In this document: piece after piece, positions 49,830 to 58,200 of the stretch
Numbering within the stretch: position 1 is the first letter of the stretch
How the letters are laid out: every line of letters starts with the position of its first letter
Source of the DNA: Haemophilus haemolyticus_M
GTDB lineage: Bacteria > Pseudomonadota > Gammaproteobacteria > Enterobacterales > Pasteurellaceae
Length of the DNA: 64,000 nucleotides
Reading direction: 5' to 3'
Assembly: GCF_003490935.1 (NCBI RefSeq)
Contig: NZ_QQGD01000001.1
Span: forward strand, 386,726 to 450,725
Made by a program: the position numbers and the translations under genes
Notes under the pieces: model-generated
Seen by the model: only the letters and a program-made list of their open reading frames with translations
Databases searched by the model: none
What the model was told of the DNA's origin: nothing

Positions 49830-51377
49830 TTATAGTGGGGCTGGTTGAATGTAACCTAAGTCTGCTAATACTGTACAAATAGAATCACATAATCCTGAAC
49901 AATCAAACTCTTCATCAATGAGTTTTTCGTTGTTGTTCATATCTTTGTAGCCATTTTCAATTAAATATGCTTTGAGTGACACATTGAGGGCCGCTTTAGT
50001 GGTCGGTGTTTTCATTTGAGACATCATATAAACATGCAGTTCATTTAAATTTTCAACTCCACAGTTATACATATTGCCTGCTCCTATATATTGATTTGCA
50101 CCTTCTAATAAAGCTTGAGAATATTGATTAAAGCGTTTTGGTATATAGGTTTTGTTATCTTCAAATGTATATGTTTGATATGGTGTAAGAAATACATTGA
50201 TATAGCCTAAGACTATAGCTAACAATACAGAAGAATAAATTTGATTCTCGGTGAGATTTTCAAATTCTTTATGTTCAGCAACGTAATCAATTAATGATTG
50301 AATAGTGAAATGACCTACTTGATAGATAAAGTGTTCAAGTAATTTTTCTACATCTTGATTATTAAATATATTGCTCAGATTATTTTCTTTGCCTTGATTA
50401 ATGAACGTTAGTTTATTTAATAAATCTGTCTTTATGTTCTCAGTGCGGTTAATGTTATCTTGTAAATGAGCATGGCATAGTAAACTTCTTCTAAATGCTA
50501 CATCGTAAAGATAATCTAGGCATTGCTCACGTGCAACATAATCTGTTTCGGATAATTGATTGATCATGTCACGGAGATGTTGCGGCATCCAAGAAATATA
50601 TGAAAGTTGAAAATCCGTATCACCAATATAAGCCAATTGATGCTGATGTAGACTATCAACAAATTGATTTAAATAGAGTGGATTGTTATGATATTCGAGA
50701 TATTCATGAGCAACATAATGCTCGCCTTTTGTTTGAATTCCATCAAAGTTCTCAATTCTACTTTGATTTTTAGATTTTTCAGACTCAATCGATTTAATTG
50801 CATCTGAGAATAATTGAACAACGGCTTTACCACGACGAGTTTGCTCAGAAAGCGGTAAATTTTGTGTGTATTTATTAGCATAGAGCATAATATCTCGTGC
50901 AACTTCTCGGTTTTTCCAACCCGGATAGGTATTGTAAGAAATATAAGCAATACCGTTTGTCGTTAAATTTTTGCGGCAAACTTCAAGAATTTTGTTTTTA
51001 ACATTTTCAGGCACCCAAGAATAAATACCATGTATGATGATGTAGTCAAACATACCAAATTCAGGCGTAATATCGAGAATATTTTTTGTTTCTAAACGAA
51101 CGTTTGTTAATCCCATTGATTTGATGATTTCATTACCTTGAGTAATTTGACTATCTGATAAATCAATGCCCACAAATTCAGTATCTGGATAATAAACCGC
51201 TTGAGAAATTAAGTTTCCACCAAAAGAAGAACCTAATTCTAATACTTTAGCACCTTTGAGTGCTGGTGGTGTTAATCCCCATAATGTTGCATTTCCTTCC
51301 AAAAGCGCAATGCTCGTGTAAGAAAAGGGTTTTGAGTAGTATCTAAGTTCGTCGTAGCGGTTATTTTGTTCGGTCAT
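49830..51377 (-). CDS. SAM-dependent methyltransferase with a methyltransferase regulatory domain
   Basis: A 515-residue protein. The N-terminal Rossmann methyltransferase domain (about 35-200) has VLELGSSFGGNLISQA (motif I), TEFVGIDLSDSQI and MFDYIIIHGIYSWVP. The following part (YISYNTYPGWKNREVARDIM onward, to about 320) resembles the 'methyltransferase regulatory domain' that accompanies protein-lysine methyltransferases such as rickettsial PKMT1. The rest is helical and of unknown fold. The substrate is unknown. There is no signal peptide. It is monocistronic between hitA and phoL, and contains no exact uptake signal. Confidence 0.72.
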   Translation of the reverse strand: MTEQNNRYDELRYYSKPFSYTSIALLEGNATLWGLTPPALKGAKVLELGSSFGGNLISQAVYYPDTEFVGIDLSDSQITQGNEIIKSMGLTNVRLETKNILDITPEFGMFDYIIIHGIYSWVPENVKNKILEVCRKNLTTNGIAYISYNTYPGWKNREVARDIMLYANKYTQNLPLSEQTRRGKAVVQLFSDAIKSIESEKSKNQSRIENFDGIQTKGEHYVAHEYLEYHNNPLYLNQFVDSLHQHQLAYIGDTDFQLSYISWMPQHLRDMINQLSETDYVAREQCLDYLYDVAFRRSLLCHAHLQDNINRTENIKTDLLNKLTFINQGKENNLSNIFNNQDVEKLLEHFIYQVGHFTIQSLIDYVAEHKEFENLTENQIYSSVLLAIVLGYINVFLTPYQTYTFEDNKTYIPKRFNQYSQALLEGANQYIGAGNMYNCGVENLNELHVYMMSQMKTPTTKAALNVSLKAYLIENGYKDMNNNEKLIDEEFDCSGLCDSICTVLADLGYIQPAPL

Positions 51378-51511
51378 AATCTATCCAGTTTGTCACATAA
51401 TTGAGGGCACATATTATAGAGGGAATAGGGATGAAAACAAAGCGATGATTATTTCCCATGAAGTGATAATTACGCTAGAATAAACGCAATTTTCACCAGC
51501 TTAGTGTCCTC

Positions 51512-52594
51512 ATGCTTTCATTTACTCTCGAACCTCAAGATAATGCACGTTTGCAATCTTTATGCGGTGCATTTGATGATCATCTAAAACTTATCGAAAA
51601 ACAATTTAATCTTGTCATTGCTCGTCATAATTTCACTTTTAATATTGATACAGTGGAAGAGGATCCAAAACCTTATCATGCAAAATTGATAAAAAGTGCG
51701 GTGAAATTAATCCAAGATTTATATGTTGAAACTGCGCCCGTAAAAGGTAAAGTGAAAGAGTTAGATTTGGAAGATGTGCATATGGCTTTACAAGAAAGCC
51801 GAATGCTATCTCAAGTTGAACCGAACCGTGCTGAAAATAATGTTTTCAGTACAACGATTAAAACTAAACGAGGCGTGATTAAGCCTCGAGGTGAAAATCA
51901 AGTTCAATATTTGCATAATATTTTAACTCACGATATTAGTTTTGGTATTGGCCCAGCAGGAACGGGGAAAACATTCTTAGCGGTTGCCGCTGCAGTTGAA
52001 GCCTTAGAACGTCAAGAAATTCGTCGTGTCTTACTGACGAGGCCTGCGGTGGAAGCGGGCGAAAAGCTAGGTTTTTTACCAGGGGATTTAGGTCAGAAAA
52101 TCGAACCTTATTTACGTCCGCTTTATGATGCTTTATTTGAAATGCTAGGTTTTGAGCGTGTGCAAAAATTAATGGAACGTAATGTTATTGAAATTGCCCC
52201 TTTGGCTTATATGCGTGGACGTACACTCAATGATAGTTTTATTATTTTAGATGAAAGCCAAAATACGACAGTTGAGCAAATGAAAATGTTTTTAACCCGC
52301 ATTGGTTTTAATTCTAAAGCCGTGATTACGGGCGATATTACGCAAATTGACTTACCTCGTAGCACAAAATCTGGTTTACGCCATGCTATTGAAGTGTTGG
52401 AAAAAGTACCAGAATTAAGTTTTAACTATTTTGATAGCAAAGATATTGTGCGCCATCCGGTGGTGGCTAAAGTCGTGCAAGCATACGAAGCATGGGAAGT
52501 GCAAGATGAAATTCGTCGCAAAGAATTAGCGGAGCTTCGTAAAGCCGAACGTGAAAAAGAGCGGTCAGAAATTGAAAAGAATTTAGGAGAGTAG
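51512..52594 (+). CDS. ybeZ: PhoH-like ATPase (YbeZ/PhoL)
   Basis: A 360-residue PhoH family NTPase. An N-terminal KH-like region precedes the ATPase: Walker A GPAGTGKTFLAVAAAV, RPAVEAGEKLGFLPGDL, Walker B IILDESQNTT and an arginine-rich end. It is coupled with ybeY, whose ATG is one base after the stop; the two proteins act together in rRNA/RNA metabolism. The charged C-terminal tail (AELRKAEREKERSE) is a likely helix. Confidence 0.93.
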   Translation: MLSFTLEPQDNARLQSLCGAFDDHLKLIEKQFNLVIARHNFTFNIDTVEEDPKPYHAKLIKSAVKLIQDLYVETAPVKGKVKELDLEDVHMALQESRMLSQVEPNRAENNVFSTTIKTKRGVIKPRGENQVQYLHNILTHDISFGIGPAGTGKTFLAVAAAVEALERQEIRRVLLTRPAVEAGEKLGFLPGDLGQKIEPYLRPLYDALFEMLGFERVQKLMERNVIEIAPLAYMRGRTLNDSFIILDESQNTTVEQMKMFLTRIGFNSKAVITGDITQIDLPRSTKSGLRHAIEVLEKVPELSFNYFDSKDIVRHPVVAKVVQAYEAWEVQDEIRRKELAELRKAEREKERSEIEKNLGE

Positions 52595-52595
52595 A

Positions 52596-53060
52596 ATGGG
52601 AAGTATATTCGTTGATCTGCAAATTGCCACAGAAAATATAGAGGGTTTGCCAACAGAAGAGCAAATTGTGCAGTGGGCAACAGCGGCTGTTCAACCTGAA
52701 GGGGATGAAGTCGAAATGACGGTTCGTATTGTGGATGAAGCCGAAAGCCATGAATTAAATTTAACTTATCGCGGCAAGGATCGCCCGACTAACGTGCTTT
52801 CATTTCCATTTGAATGCCCTGATGAGGTGGAGTTGCCGTTGTTAGGGGATCTCGTTATTTGTCGTCAAGTCGTGGAGCGAGAAGCCGCAGAACAAGAGAA
52901 ACCATTAATGGCACATTGGGCTCATATGGTCGTGCATGGTAGCTTACATTTACTCGGTTATGATCATATTGAAGACGATGAAGCGGAAGAAATGGAAAGC
53001 TTAGAAACTCAAATTATGCAAGGATTAGGCTTTGATGACCCTTATCTAGCTGAGAAATAA
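52596..53060 (+). CDS. ybeY: Endoribonuclease YbeY
   Basis: YbeY is a zinc-dependent RNase that helps mature the 3' end of 16S rRNA and in ribosome quality control. The 154-residue protein has the metal motif HMVVHGSLHLLGYDH (H-x3-H-x5-H) and the arginine region YRGKDRPTNVLSFPFE. It starts one base after ybeZ with GGAG upstream inside the ybeZ end. The homologue from H. influenzae has a solved structure in my memory. Confidence 0.96.
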   Translation: MGSIFVDLQIATENIEGLPTEEQIVQWATAAVQPEGDEVEMTVRIVDEAESHELNLTYRGKDRPTNVLSFPFECPDEVELPLLGDLVICRQVVEREAAEQEKPLMAHWAHMVVHGSLHLLGYDHIEDDEAEEMESLETQIMQGLGFDDPYLAEK

Positions 53061-53077
53061 TTTTATTCGGAGTAATG

Positions 53078-53863
53078 ATGTATAAAGCGGTATTTAGTGA
53101 TTTTGATGGCACCTTATTAACCTCTCAACATACCATTTCCCCTCGAACTATTGCAGCAATTAAGCGTTTAACGGTAAATAGTATTCCTTTTGTGCCAATT
53201 TCGGCGCGTTCTCCTTTGGGTATTTTGCCTTATTGGAAACAGCTTGAAACGAATAATGTGCTTGTTGCATTTAGTGGCGCGCTTATTTTGAATCAATATC
53301 TTGAACCAATTTATAGCGTACAAATTGATCCAAAAGATATTTTAGACATTAATACCGTTTTGGCGGATCATCCTTTTCTTGGCGTGAATTATTATACAAA
53401 TAATGATTGCCATGCTCGCGATGTAGAAAATAAATGGGTGATTTATGAACGCAGTGTTACCAAAATTGAGATTCATCCTTTTGATGAAGTGGAGACACGT
53501 TCGCCACATAAAATTCAAATTATTGGAGAAGCACAAGAAATCATCGAGATTGAAATTATTTTAAAGGAAAAATTTCCACATCTGAGCATTTGTCGTTCTC
53601 ATGCTAACTTTTTAGAGGTGATGCATAAGAGTGCTACCAAAGGAAGTGCGGTGTGTTTTTTGGAAGATTATTTTGGCGTACAAACCAGTGAGGTGATTGC
53701 GTTTGGTGATAACTTTAATGATCTGGATATGCTAGAACATGCGGGGCTTGGGGTGGCAATGGGAAATGCACCTAATGAAATTAAACAAGCTGCAAATGTA
53801 GTCACCGCGACCAATAATGAAGATGGGTTAGCATTAATTTTGGAAGAAAAATTTCCTGAATAA
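53078..53863 (+). CDS. Cof-type HAD-superfamily phosphatase
   Basis: A 261-residue sugar-phosphate-type phosphatase: SDFDGTLL (nucleophile Asp) at the N terminus, PISARSPLGI (motif II), KGSAVCFLEDYFG (motif III Lys) and FGDNFNDLDMLEHAGLGVAMGNA (motif IV), with a Cof-type cap between. The substrate is not evident; the E. coli relatives are broad phosphatases acting on sugar phosphates or FMN/PLP-type molecules. I use ATG 53078, five bases after GGAG, rather than the adjacent ATG 53075. It is 17 bp after ybeY, so possibly cotranscribed. Confidence 0.88.
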   Translation: MYKAVFSDFDGTLLTSQHTISPRTIAAIKRLTVNSIPFVPISARSPLGILPYWKQLETNNVLVAFSGALILNQYLEPIYSVQIDPKDILDINTVLADHPFLGVNYYTNNDCHARDVENKWVIYERSVTKIEIHPFDEVETRSPHKIQIIGEAQEIIEIEIILKEKFPHLSICRSHANFLEVMHKSATKGSAVCFLEDYFGVQTSEVIAFGDNFNDLDMLEHAGLGVAMGNAPNEIKQAANVVTATNNEDGLALILEEKFPE

Positions 53864-53872
53864 TTGGCAAGA

Positions 53873-53898
53873 AAAAGGCTCTCAAACGAGAGCCTTTT
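53873..53898. terminator. Bidirectional terminator (HAD gene/acyl-CoA ligase)
   Basis: AAAAGGCTCTC (53873-53883) pairs with GAGAGCCTTTT (53888-53898) around AAAC, with T-runs in both directions. Confidence 0.93.
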
Positions 53899-53900
53899 AG

Positions 53901-55709
53901 TTATGAATTTTTTGATTCTTTTGAATTATACATATCTTCAATTTGCTTACGATAACGTTCTAAAATCACTTTTCTACGTAATTTTAATGTTGGTGTAATT
54001 TCACCTAATTTGATGCTGAATGCTTGAGAAAGTAACGTGAATTTTTTTACTTGCTCGAAATGAGCCAATTCTTTTTGTACTGCATTAATACGCTGCTCAA
54101 ACATTTTTAGAATTTCAGAATTTTTTAGTAATTCTAAGCGGTCATGATATTTAATATTGAGCTGTTTAGCGTACTCTTCCAAACTATCAAAGCAAGGCAC
54201 AATAAGTGCAGATACATATTTTTTCGCATCGGCGATGATCGCAATTTGTTCGATAAATTTATCTTTACCGATTTTGCTTTCGATATATTGTGGTGCGATA
54301 TATTTGCCGTTTGAGGTTTTCATTAATTCTTTAATACGATCGGTAATAAATAAATTGCCTTGTTCGTCAAATTCTCCTGCATCGCCAGTTTTTAAGAAAC
54401 CATCTTCTGTGAAGACTTGAGCCGTTTCTTCTGGCTTCTTGTAATAGCCTTTCATCACCATTCCGCCACGCACGAGGATTTCATTATTTTCCCCAATTTT
54501 AACTTCCGCTTTTGGCATGAGTGTGCCGATTGAATTTGGGTTAAATTGGAAATCATGCCAGCAAGAAACGGTCGCAGTTGTTTCTGTCATGCCATAGCCT
54601 AATTTGATGTTGATACCAATAGCATGGAAAAATAGCCCAATAGCCAGTTCTAATTTTGCTCCTCCGCAAGGCATCATTTTTATACGCCCCCCCAATAATT
54701 GGCGAAGTTTTGAGAGCACTAATTTATCTGCCAAAGCAAATTGTTTTTTCAACAAGAACGGAATAGTTTTGTTATTCGCACGTAAATCAAAATGTTTTTG
54801 TCCTACGGAAATTGCCCAATGGAACATTATTTGGCGAAGTTTTGGTGCTTTTTGAACTTTATCCAACACGGCGGCATAAATTTTTTCGTAAAAACGCGGT
54901 ACGGCACACATTAAGGTTGGGCGAATTTCCATTAAAGCTGACCGCACTTGATTGGTGTCTTCTAAATAGCAAAGTATTGCACCTCTATGAAGAATATAAG
55001 CCGCCCAGGCCCGTTCAAAAATATGAGAGAATGGTAAGAAAGAAAGTGAAACGTCCTGATCTGTCACATTAAGTGAAAGATCATGTGTTTCTAATTGGTG
55101 AGCGAGATTAGCGTAATCTAACATGACACCTTTAGGCTCTCCCGTTGTGCCAGAGGTATAAATAATCGTAAATAAATCCGATAATTGTTTTTGATTTAAG
55201 CGCTGGGTTAGTTCATTTTGTTGGGCGTTTGAATCTGTTTCAATAAAACTTTCCCAAGAGCAAGAAAGAGGATCTTGTTGTAATTGAATGGTGGGTTTCA
55301 TTGCCACGATTTTTTGTAATTGTGGACAATGATGAGCGATTTCTAATGCTTGATCGTATTGCTCTTGATCGCCGACGAATAGAATTTTTATATCGGCGTG
55401 ATTTAGGATAAATTCTGCTTGCTGGGCTGTATTGGTTGCGTAAATAGGTACTGTGATTGCTCGAATTTGTAACGTCGCAATGTCAGCGATTGTCCAACGT
55501 TCCATATTATGGGCAAAAATGCCGATTTTATCTTGTACGTCAATATTGTGAGCAAGTAATGCACGAGAAAGTTGATTGAGTTGATCTTGAAAGTTTTTCC
55601 AAGAGATGTCTCTCCACAAGCCGTGTTCTTTATAGCGAAGTGCGGTCATATTTGCACGAGTTTTGGCTTGTTGTTGAATACGATGAACAAAATGGAGATC
55701 GAGATTCAT
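53901..55709 (-). CDS. fadD: Long-chain fatty-acid-CoA ligase (AMP-binding enzyme)
   Basis: A 602-residue adenylate-forming enzyme: P-loop TIIYTSGTTGEPKGVMLDY, GYGMTETTATVSC (A5), LKTGDAGEFDEQGNLFITDRIKELMKTSNGKYIAPQYIE (A7-A8) and a C-terminal Lys domain with LTPTLKLRRKVI-type GEITPTLKLRRKVI. It activates long-chain fatty acids. The sequence is of the eukaryote-like/FAA1 or Fad15 type rather than the E. coli FadD type, so the symbol is only a functional label. It is monocistronic, with AGGG before the ATG. Confidence 0.88.
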   Translation of the reverse strand: MNLDLHFVHRIQQQAKTRANMTALRYKEHGLWRDISWKNFQDQLNQLSRALLAHNIDVQDKIGIFAHNMERWTIADIATLQIRAITVPIYATNTAQQAEFILNHADIKILFVGDQEQYDQALEIAHHCPQLQKIVAMKPTIQLQQDPLSCSWESFIETDSNAQQNELTQRLNQKQLSDLFTIIYTSGTTGEPKGVMLDYANLAHQLETHDLSLNVTDQDVSLSFLPFSHIFERAWAAYILHRGAILCYLEDTNQVRSALMEIRPTLMCAVPRFYEKIYAAVLDKVQKAPKLRQIMFHWAISVGQKHFDLRANNKTIPFLLKKQFALADKLVLSKLRQLLGGRIKMMPCGGAKLELAIGLFFHAIGINIKLGYGMTETTATVSCWHDFQFNPNSIGTLMPKAEVKIGENNEILVRGGMVMKGYYKKPEETAQVFTEDGFLKTGDAGEFDEQGNLFITDRIKELMKTSNGKYIAPQYIESKIGKDKFIEQIAIIADAKKYVSALIVPCFDSLEEYAKQLNIKYHDRLELLKNSEILKMFEQRINAVQKELAHFEQVKKFTLLSQAFSIKLGEITPTLKLRRKVILERYRKQIEDMYNSKESKNS

Positions 55710-55857
55710 ATTAACCCTATTTTTTGATTTTATTGAGCGAACAGTTGTGCGCTAATATAATCTTAAATAGGAATAAAAGCTAGAAGAATATTGATTGTTT
55801 TAAATTATTTTTAGTGATCCCTTGTTCATTTTTAGATCGTAAACTAAATTATAGATA

Positions 55858-55883
55858 ATAAAAAACCGCTCCGAAGAGCGGTT
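55858..55883 (-). terminator. Terminator of gapA
   Basis: AACCGCTC (55864-55871) pairs with GAGCGGTT (55876-55883) around CGAA; minus strand continues TTTTTATTAT. Confidence 0.9.
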
Positions 55884-55902
55884 AATTTTTTCAAAGTTTT
55901 AA

Positions 55903-56922
55903 TTAGCCTTTGTAGTTGTAAATGTGAGCTACTAAGTCTAATACTTTGTTTGAGTAACCAGTTTCGTTATCGTACCAAGATACTAATTTAACGAAAGAAT
56001 CAGTTAATGCGATACCAGCGTCTGCATCAAATACAGAAGTTAAAGTACAGCCGTTGAAGTCAGTAGAAACAACAGCATCTTCAGTGTAACCTAATACGCC
56101 TTTTAATTCACCATTGAAAGTTTTACCTTCAGCAGCGTCTTTGATTGCTTGTTTGATGGCATCGTAAGAAGCTGGTTTTTCAAGGTTAACAGTTAAGTCA
56201 ACAACAGATACGTTTGGAGTTGGAACACGGAAAGCCATACCGGTTAATTTACCGTTTAATGCAGGTAATACTTTACCTACTGCTTTCGCTGCACCTGTTG
56301 AAGATGGAATGATGTTTTGTGATGCACCGCGGCCGCCGCGCCAGTCTTTAGCTGATGGACCATCCACAGTTTTTTGAGTTGCAGTTGTTGCGTGAACAGT
56401 GGTCATTAAACCATCTTTGATACCGAAAGTTTCATGAACAACACGTGCTAAAGGAGCTAAACAGTTTGTTGTACAAGATGCGTTAGAAACGATATCTTGA
56501 CCTGCGTATGCGTTGAAGTTTACACCACGAACGAACATTGGCGTTGCATCTTTAGATGGACCAGTTAATACAACTTTTTTTGCACCTGCAGTGATGTGTT
56601 TACGAGCAGTTTCATCAGTTAAGAATAAACCAGTCGCTTCAACCGCGATATCAACACCGATTGCACCCCAGTTTAAGTTTGCTGGATCACGTTCTGCAGT
56701 TACACGGATAGTTTTACCGTTAACGACTAAGTTACCATCTTTCACTTCAACAGTGCCGTCGAAACGACCATGAGTTGAATCATATTTCAACATATAAGCC
56801 ATGTATTCAACGTCGATTAAGTCGTTAATACCTACAACTTCGATGTCATCACGGTGTTGTGCTGCACGGAATACGATACGGCCGATACGACCAAAACCAT
56901 TGATACCAATTTTAATTGCCAT
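55903..56922 (-). CDS. gapA: Glyceraldehyde-3-phosphate dehydrogenase
   Basis: A 339-residue glycolytic enzyme converting glyceraldehyde 3-phosphate to 1,3-bisphosphoglycerate with NAD. IKIGINGFGRIGRIVFRAA is the NAD site, SNASCTTNCLAPLA contains the catalytic Cys, and WYDNETGYSNKVLDL ends the protein. Codon use is strongly biased, as expected of a very highly expressed gene. The upstream region has a CRP-like site at 57049-57064. No uptake signal lies inside. Confidence 0.98.
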   Translation of the reverse strand: MAIKIGINGFGRIGRIVFRAAQHRDDIEVVGINDLIDVEYMAYMLKYDSTHGRFDGTVEVKDGNLVVNGKTIRVTAERDPANLNWGAIGVDIAVEATGLFLTDETARKHITAGAKKVVLTGPSKDATPMFVRGVNFNAYAGQDIVSNASCTTNCLAPLARVVHETFGIKDGLMTTVHATTATQKTVDGPSAKDWRGGRGASQNIIPSSTGAAKAVGKVLPALNGKLTGMAFRVPTPNVSVVDLTVNLEKPASYDAIKQAIKDAAEGKTFNGELKGVLGYTEDAVVSTDFNGCTLTSVFDADAGIALTDSFVKLVSWYDNETGYSNKVLDLVAHIYNYKG

Positions 56923-57001
56923 AAGATTTTCACCTTTTATTTAAGTTAAACAAATCTGTTTGCTTTGAGTAATACTGCTCACTCAGTAAGACAGCGCACA
57001 G

Positions 57002-57064
57002 AGTATAGCACGAGCATTTTTATAAAACTATAAACCCTACTACTTTTTTGTGATCTATATCAAA
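57002..57064 (-). promoter_or_regulatory. gapA promoter with a CRP-like site
   Basis: On the minus strand, TATACT (57002-57007) is a -10 predicting a start near 56995. TGTGATCTATATCAAA (57049-57064, plus) matches the CRP consensus at 14 of 16 positions; its centre lies about 61.5 bases upstream of that start, the class I activator spacing. The inner part also resembles an FNR box (GTGAT-N4-ATCAA). Confidence 0.5.
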
Positions 57065-57172
57065 TCATCATTAGAATGAAAAAGTACCGTAAAAAATCAT
57101 CGCACTTTTGATGATTTTTTATAGAGAAATCTGCATAATATACTGAAATTGTTAGAGAAGGTTAAATGTTCT

Positions 57173-57799
57173 ATGTCTCAAGGTAATCTTTATATTTTGT
57201 CTGCACCAAGTGGTGCGGGAAAATCTTCATTAATTTCAGCATTATTGGCATCAGATAGCTCAACTCAAAAAATGGTTTCTGTGTCACATACGACTCGTGC
57301 TCCACGTCTGGGTGAAGTTGAAGGCGTACACTATTATTTTGTATCAAAAGAAGAGTTTGAATCGCTCATTGAGCAAGATTTATTTCTAGAATATGCCAAA
57401 GTTTTTGGTGGAAATTATTATGGAACCTCTTTACCTGCGATTGAAGAAAATTTAGCAAAAGGTATTGATGTATTTTTAGATATTGATTGGCAAGGCGCTC
57501 AACAAATCCGTAAAAAAGTGCCTTCGGTAAAAAGCATTTTTATTTTACCGCCTTCATTACCAGAATTAGAACATCGTTTAATTGGTCGTGGGCAAGATAG
57601 TGAAGAGGTTATCGCTGAACGAATGTCAAAAGCGATAAGTGAAATTTCGCATTATGATGAATATGATTATGTTATTGTGAATGATGATTTTGAGAAAGCA
57701 TTAAAAGATTTACAAAGTATTTTGCAGTCGGAACGCTTAACTAAAGATTATCAACAAAAACAAAATGCAATGTTAATTCAACAGCTACTAGCAAAATAG
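57173..57799 (+). CDS. gmk: Guanylate kinase
   Basis: Gmk phosphorylates GMP to GDP. The start is ATG 57173 (MSQGNLYILSAPSGAGKSS), giving 208 residues (E. coli 207); the frame extends eight codons further to a TTG but without homology. The P-loop is SAPSGAGKSSLI; SVSHTTRAPRLGEVEGVHY and VFLDIDWQGAQQIRKK bind GMP, and FILPPS and RGQDSEEVI follow. It heads gmk-rpoZ-spoT-recG, a cluster centred on guanine nucleotides and the stringent response. Confidence 0.96.
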   Translation: MSQGNLYILSAPSGAGKSSLISALLASDSSTQKMVSVSHTTRAPRLGEVEGVHYYFVSKEEFESLIEQDLFLEYAKVFGGNYYGTSLPAIEENLAKGIDVFLDIDWQGAQQIRKKVPSVKSIFILPPSLPELEHRLIGRGQDSEEVIAERMSKAISEISHYDEYDYVIVNDDFEKALKDLQSILQSERLTKDYQQKQNAMLIQQLLAK

Positions 57800-57861
57800 G
57801 GCGAAATTGAGTATTATAACGCCCTTTCAATAGAGTAATTTTTGACAAATCGGAGTAAATT

Positions 57862-58128
57862 ATGGCTCGTGTTACTGTGCAAGATGCAGTAGAAAAAATT
57901 GGTAACCGTTTTGATTTAATTTTAACGGCTGCGCGTCGTGCAAGACAATTACAACTTAACCAAAGTGCGCCGTTAGTGCCAGAAGATAATGACAAACCAA
58001 CAGTAATCGCATTGCGTGAAATCGAAAAAGGTTTGATTAATCAAGATATTATGGATGCACAAGAATTCCAAGAAATGGCTAAAGTGCAAGAAACTGAAGA
58101 AGCAGCTGTTGCATTAATTACAGAATAA
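57862..58128 (+). CDS. rpoZ: RNA polymerase omega subunit
   Basis: Omega (88 residues) binds the beta-prime C terminus, assists RNA polymerase assembly and forms part of one ppGpp site. MARVTVQDAVEKIGNRFDLILTAARRARQL is the conserved core, ending in EKG-type EIEKGLINQ. It lies 62 bp after gmk and before spoT, as in E. coli; this supports the identification for so small a protein. A ribosome site CGGAG lies upstream. Confidence 0.96.
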   Translation: MARVTVQDAVEKIGNRFDLILTAARRARQLQLNQSAPLVPEDNDKPTVIALREIEKGLINQDIMDAQEFQEMAKVQETEEAAVALITE

Positions 58129-58135
58129 TCTTTTA

Positions 58136-58174
58136 AAAGTGCGGTAAAAAATCACGATATTTTAACCGCACTTT
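58136..58174. terminator. Facing uptake-signal hairpin between rpoZ and spoT
   Basis: AAAGTGCGGT (58136-58145) pairs with ACCGCACTTT (58165-58174), extended by AAAA/TTTT. No clean T-run follows, so termination before spoT may be partial. Confidence 0.65.
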
Positions 58175-58200
58175 CTCTTTCAACGATAAGTAGGTCTCCT

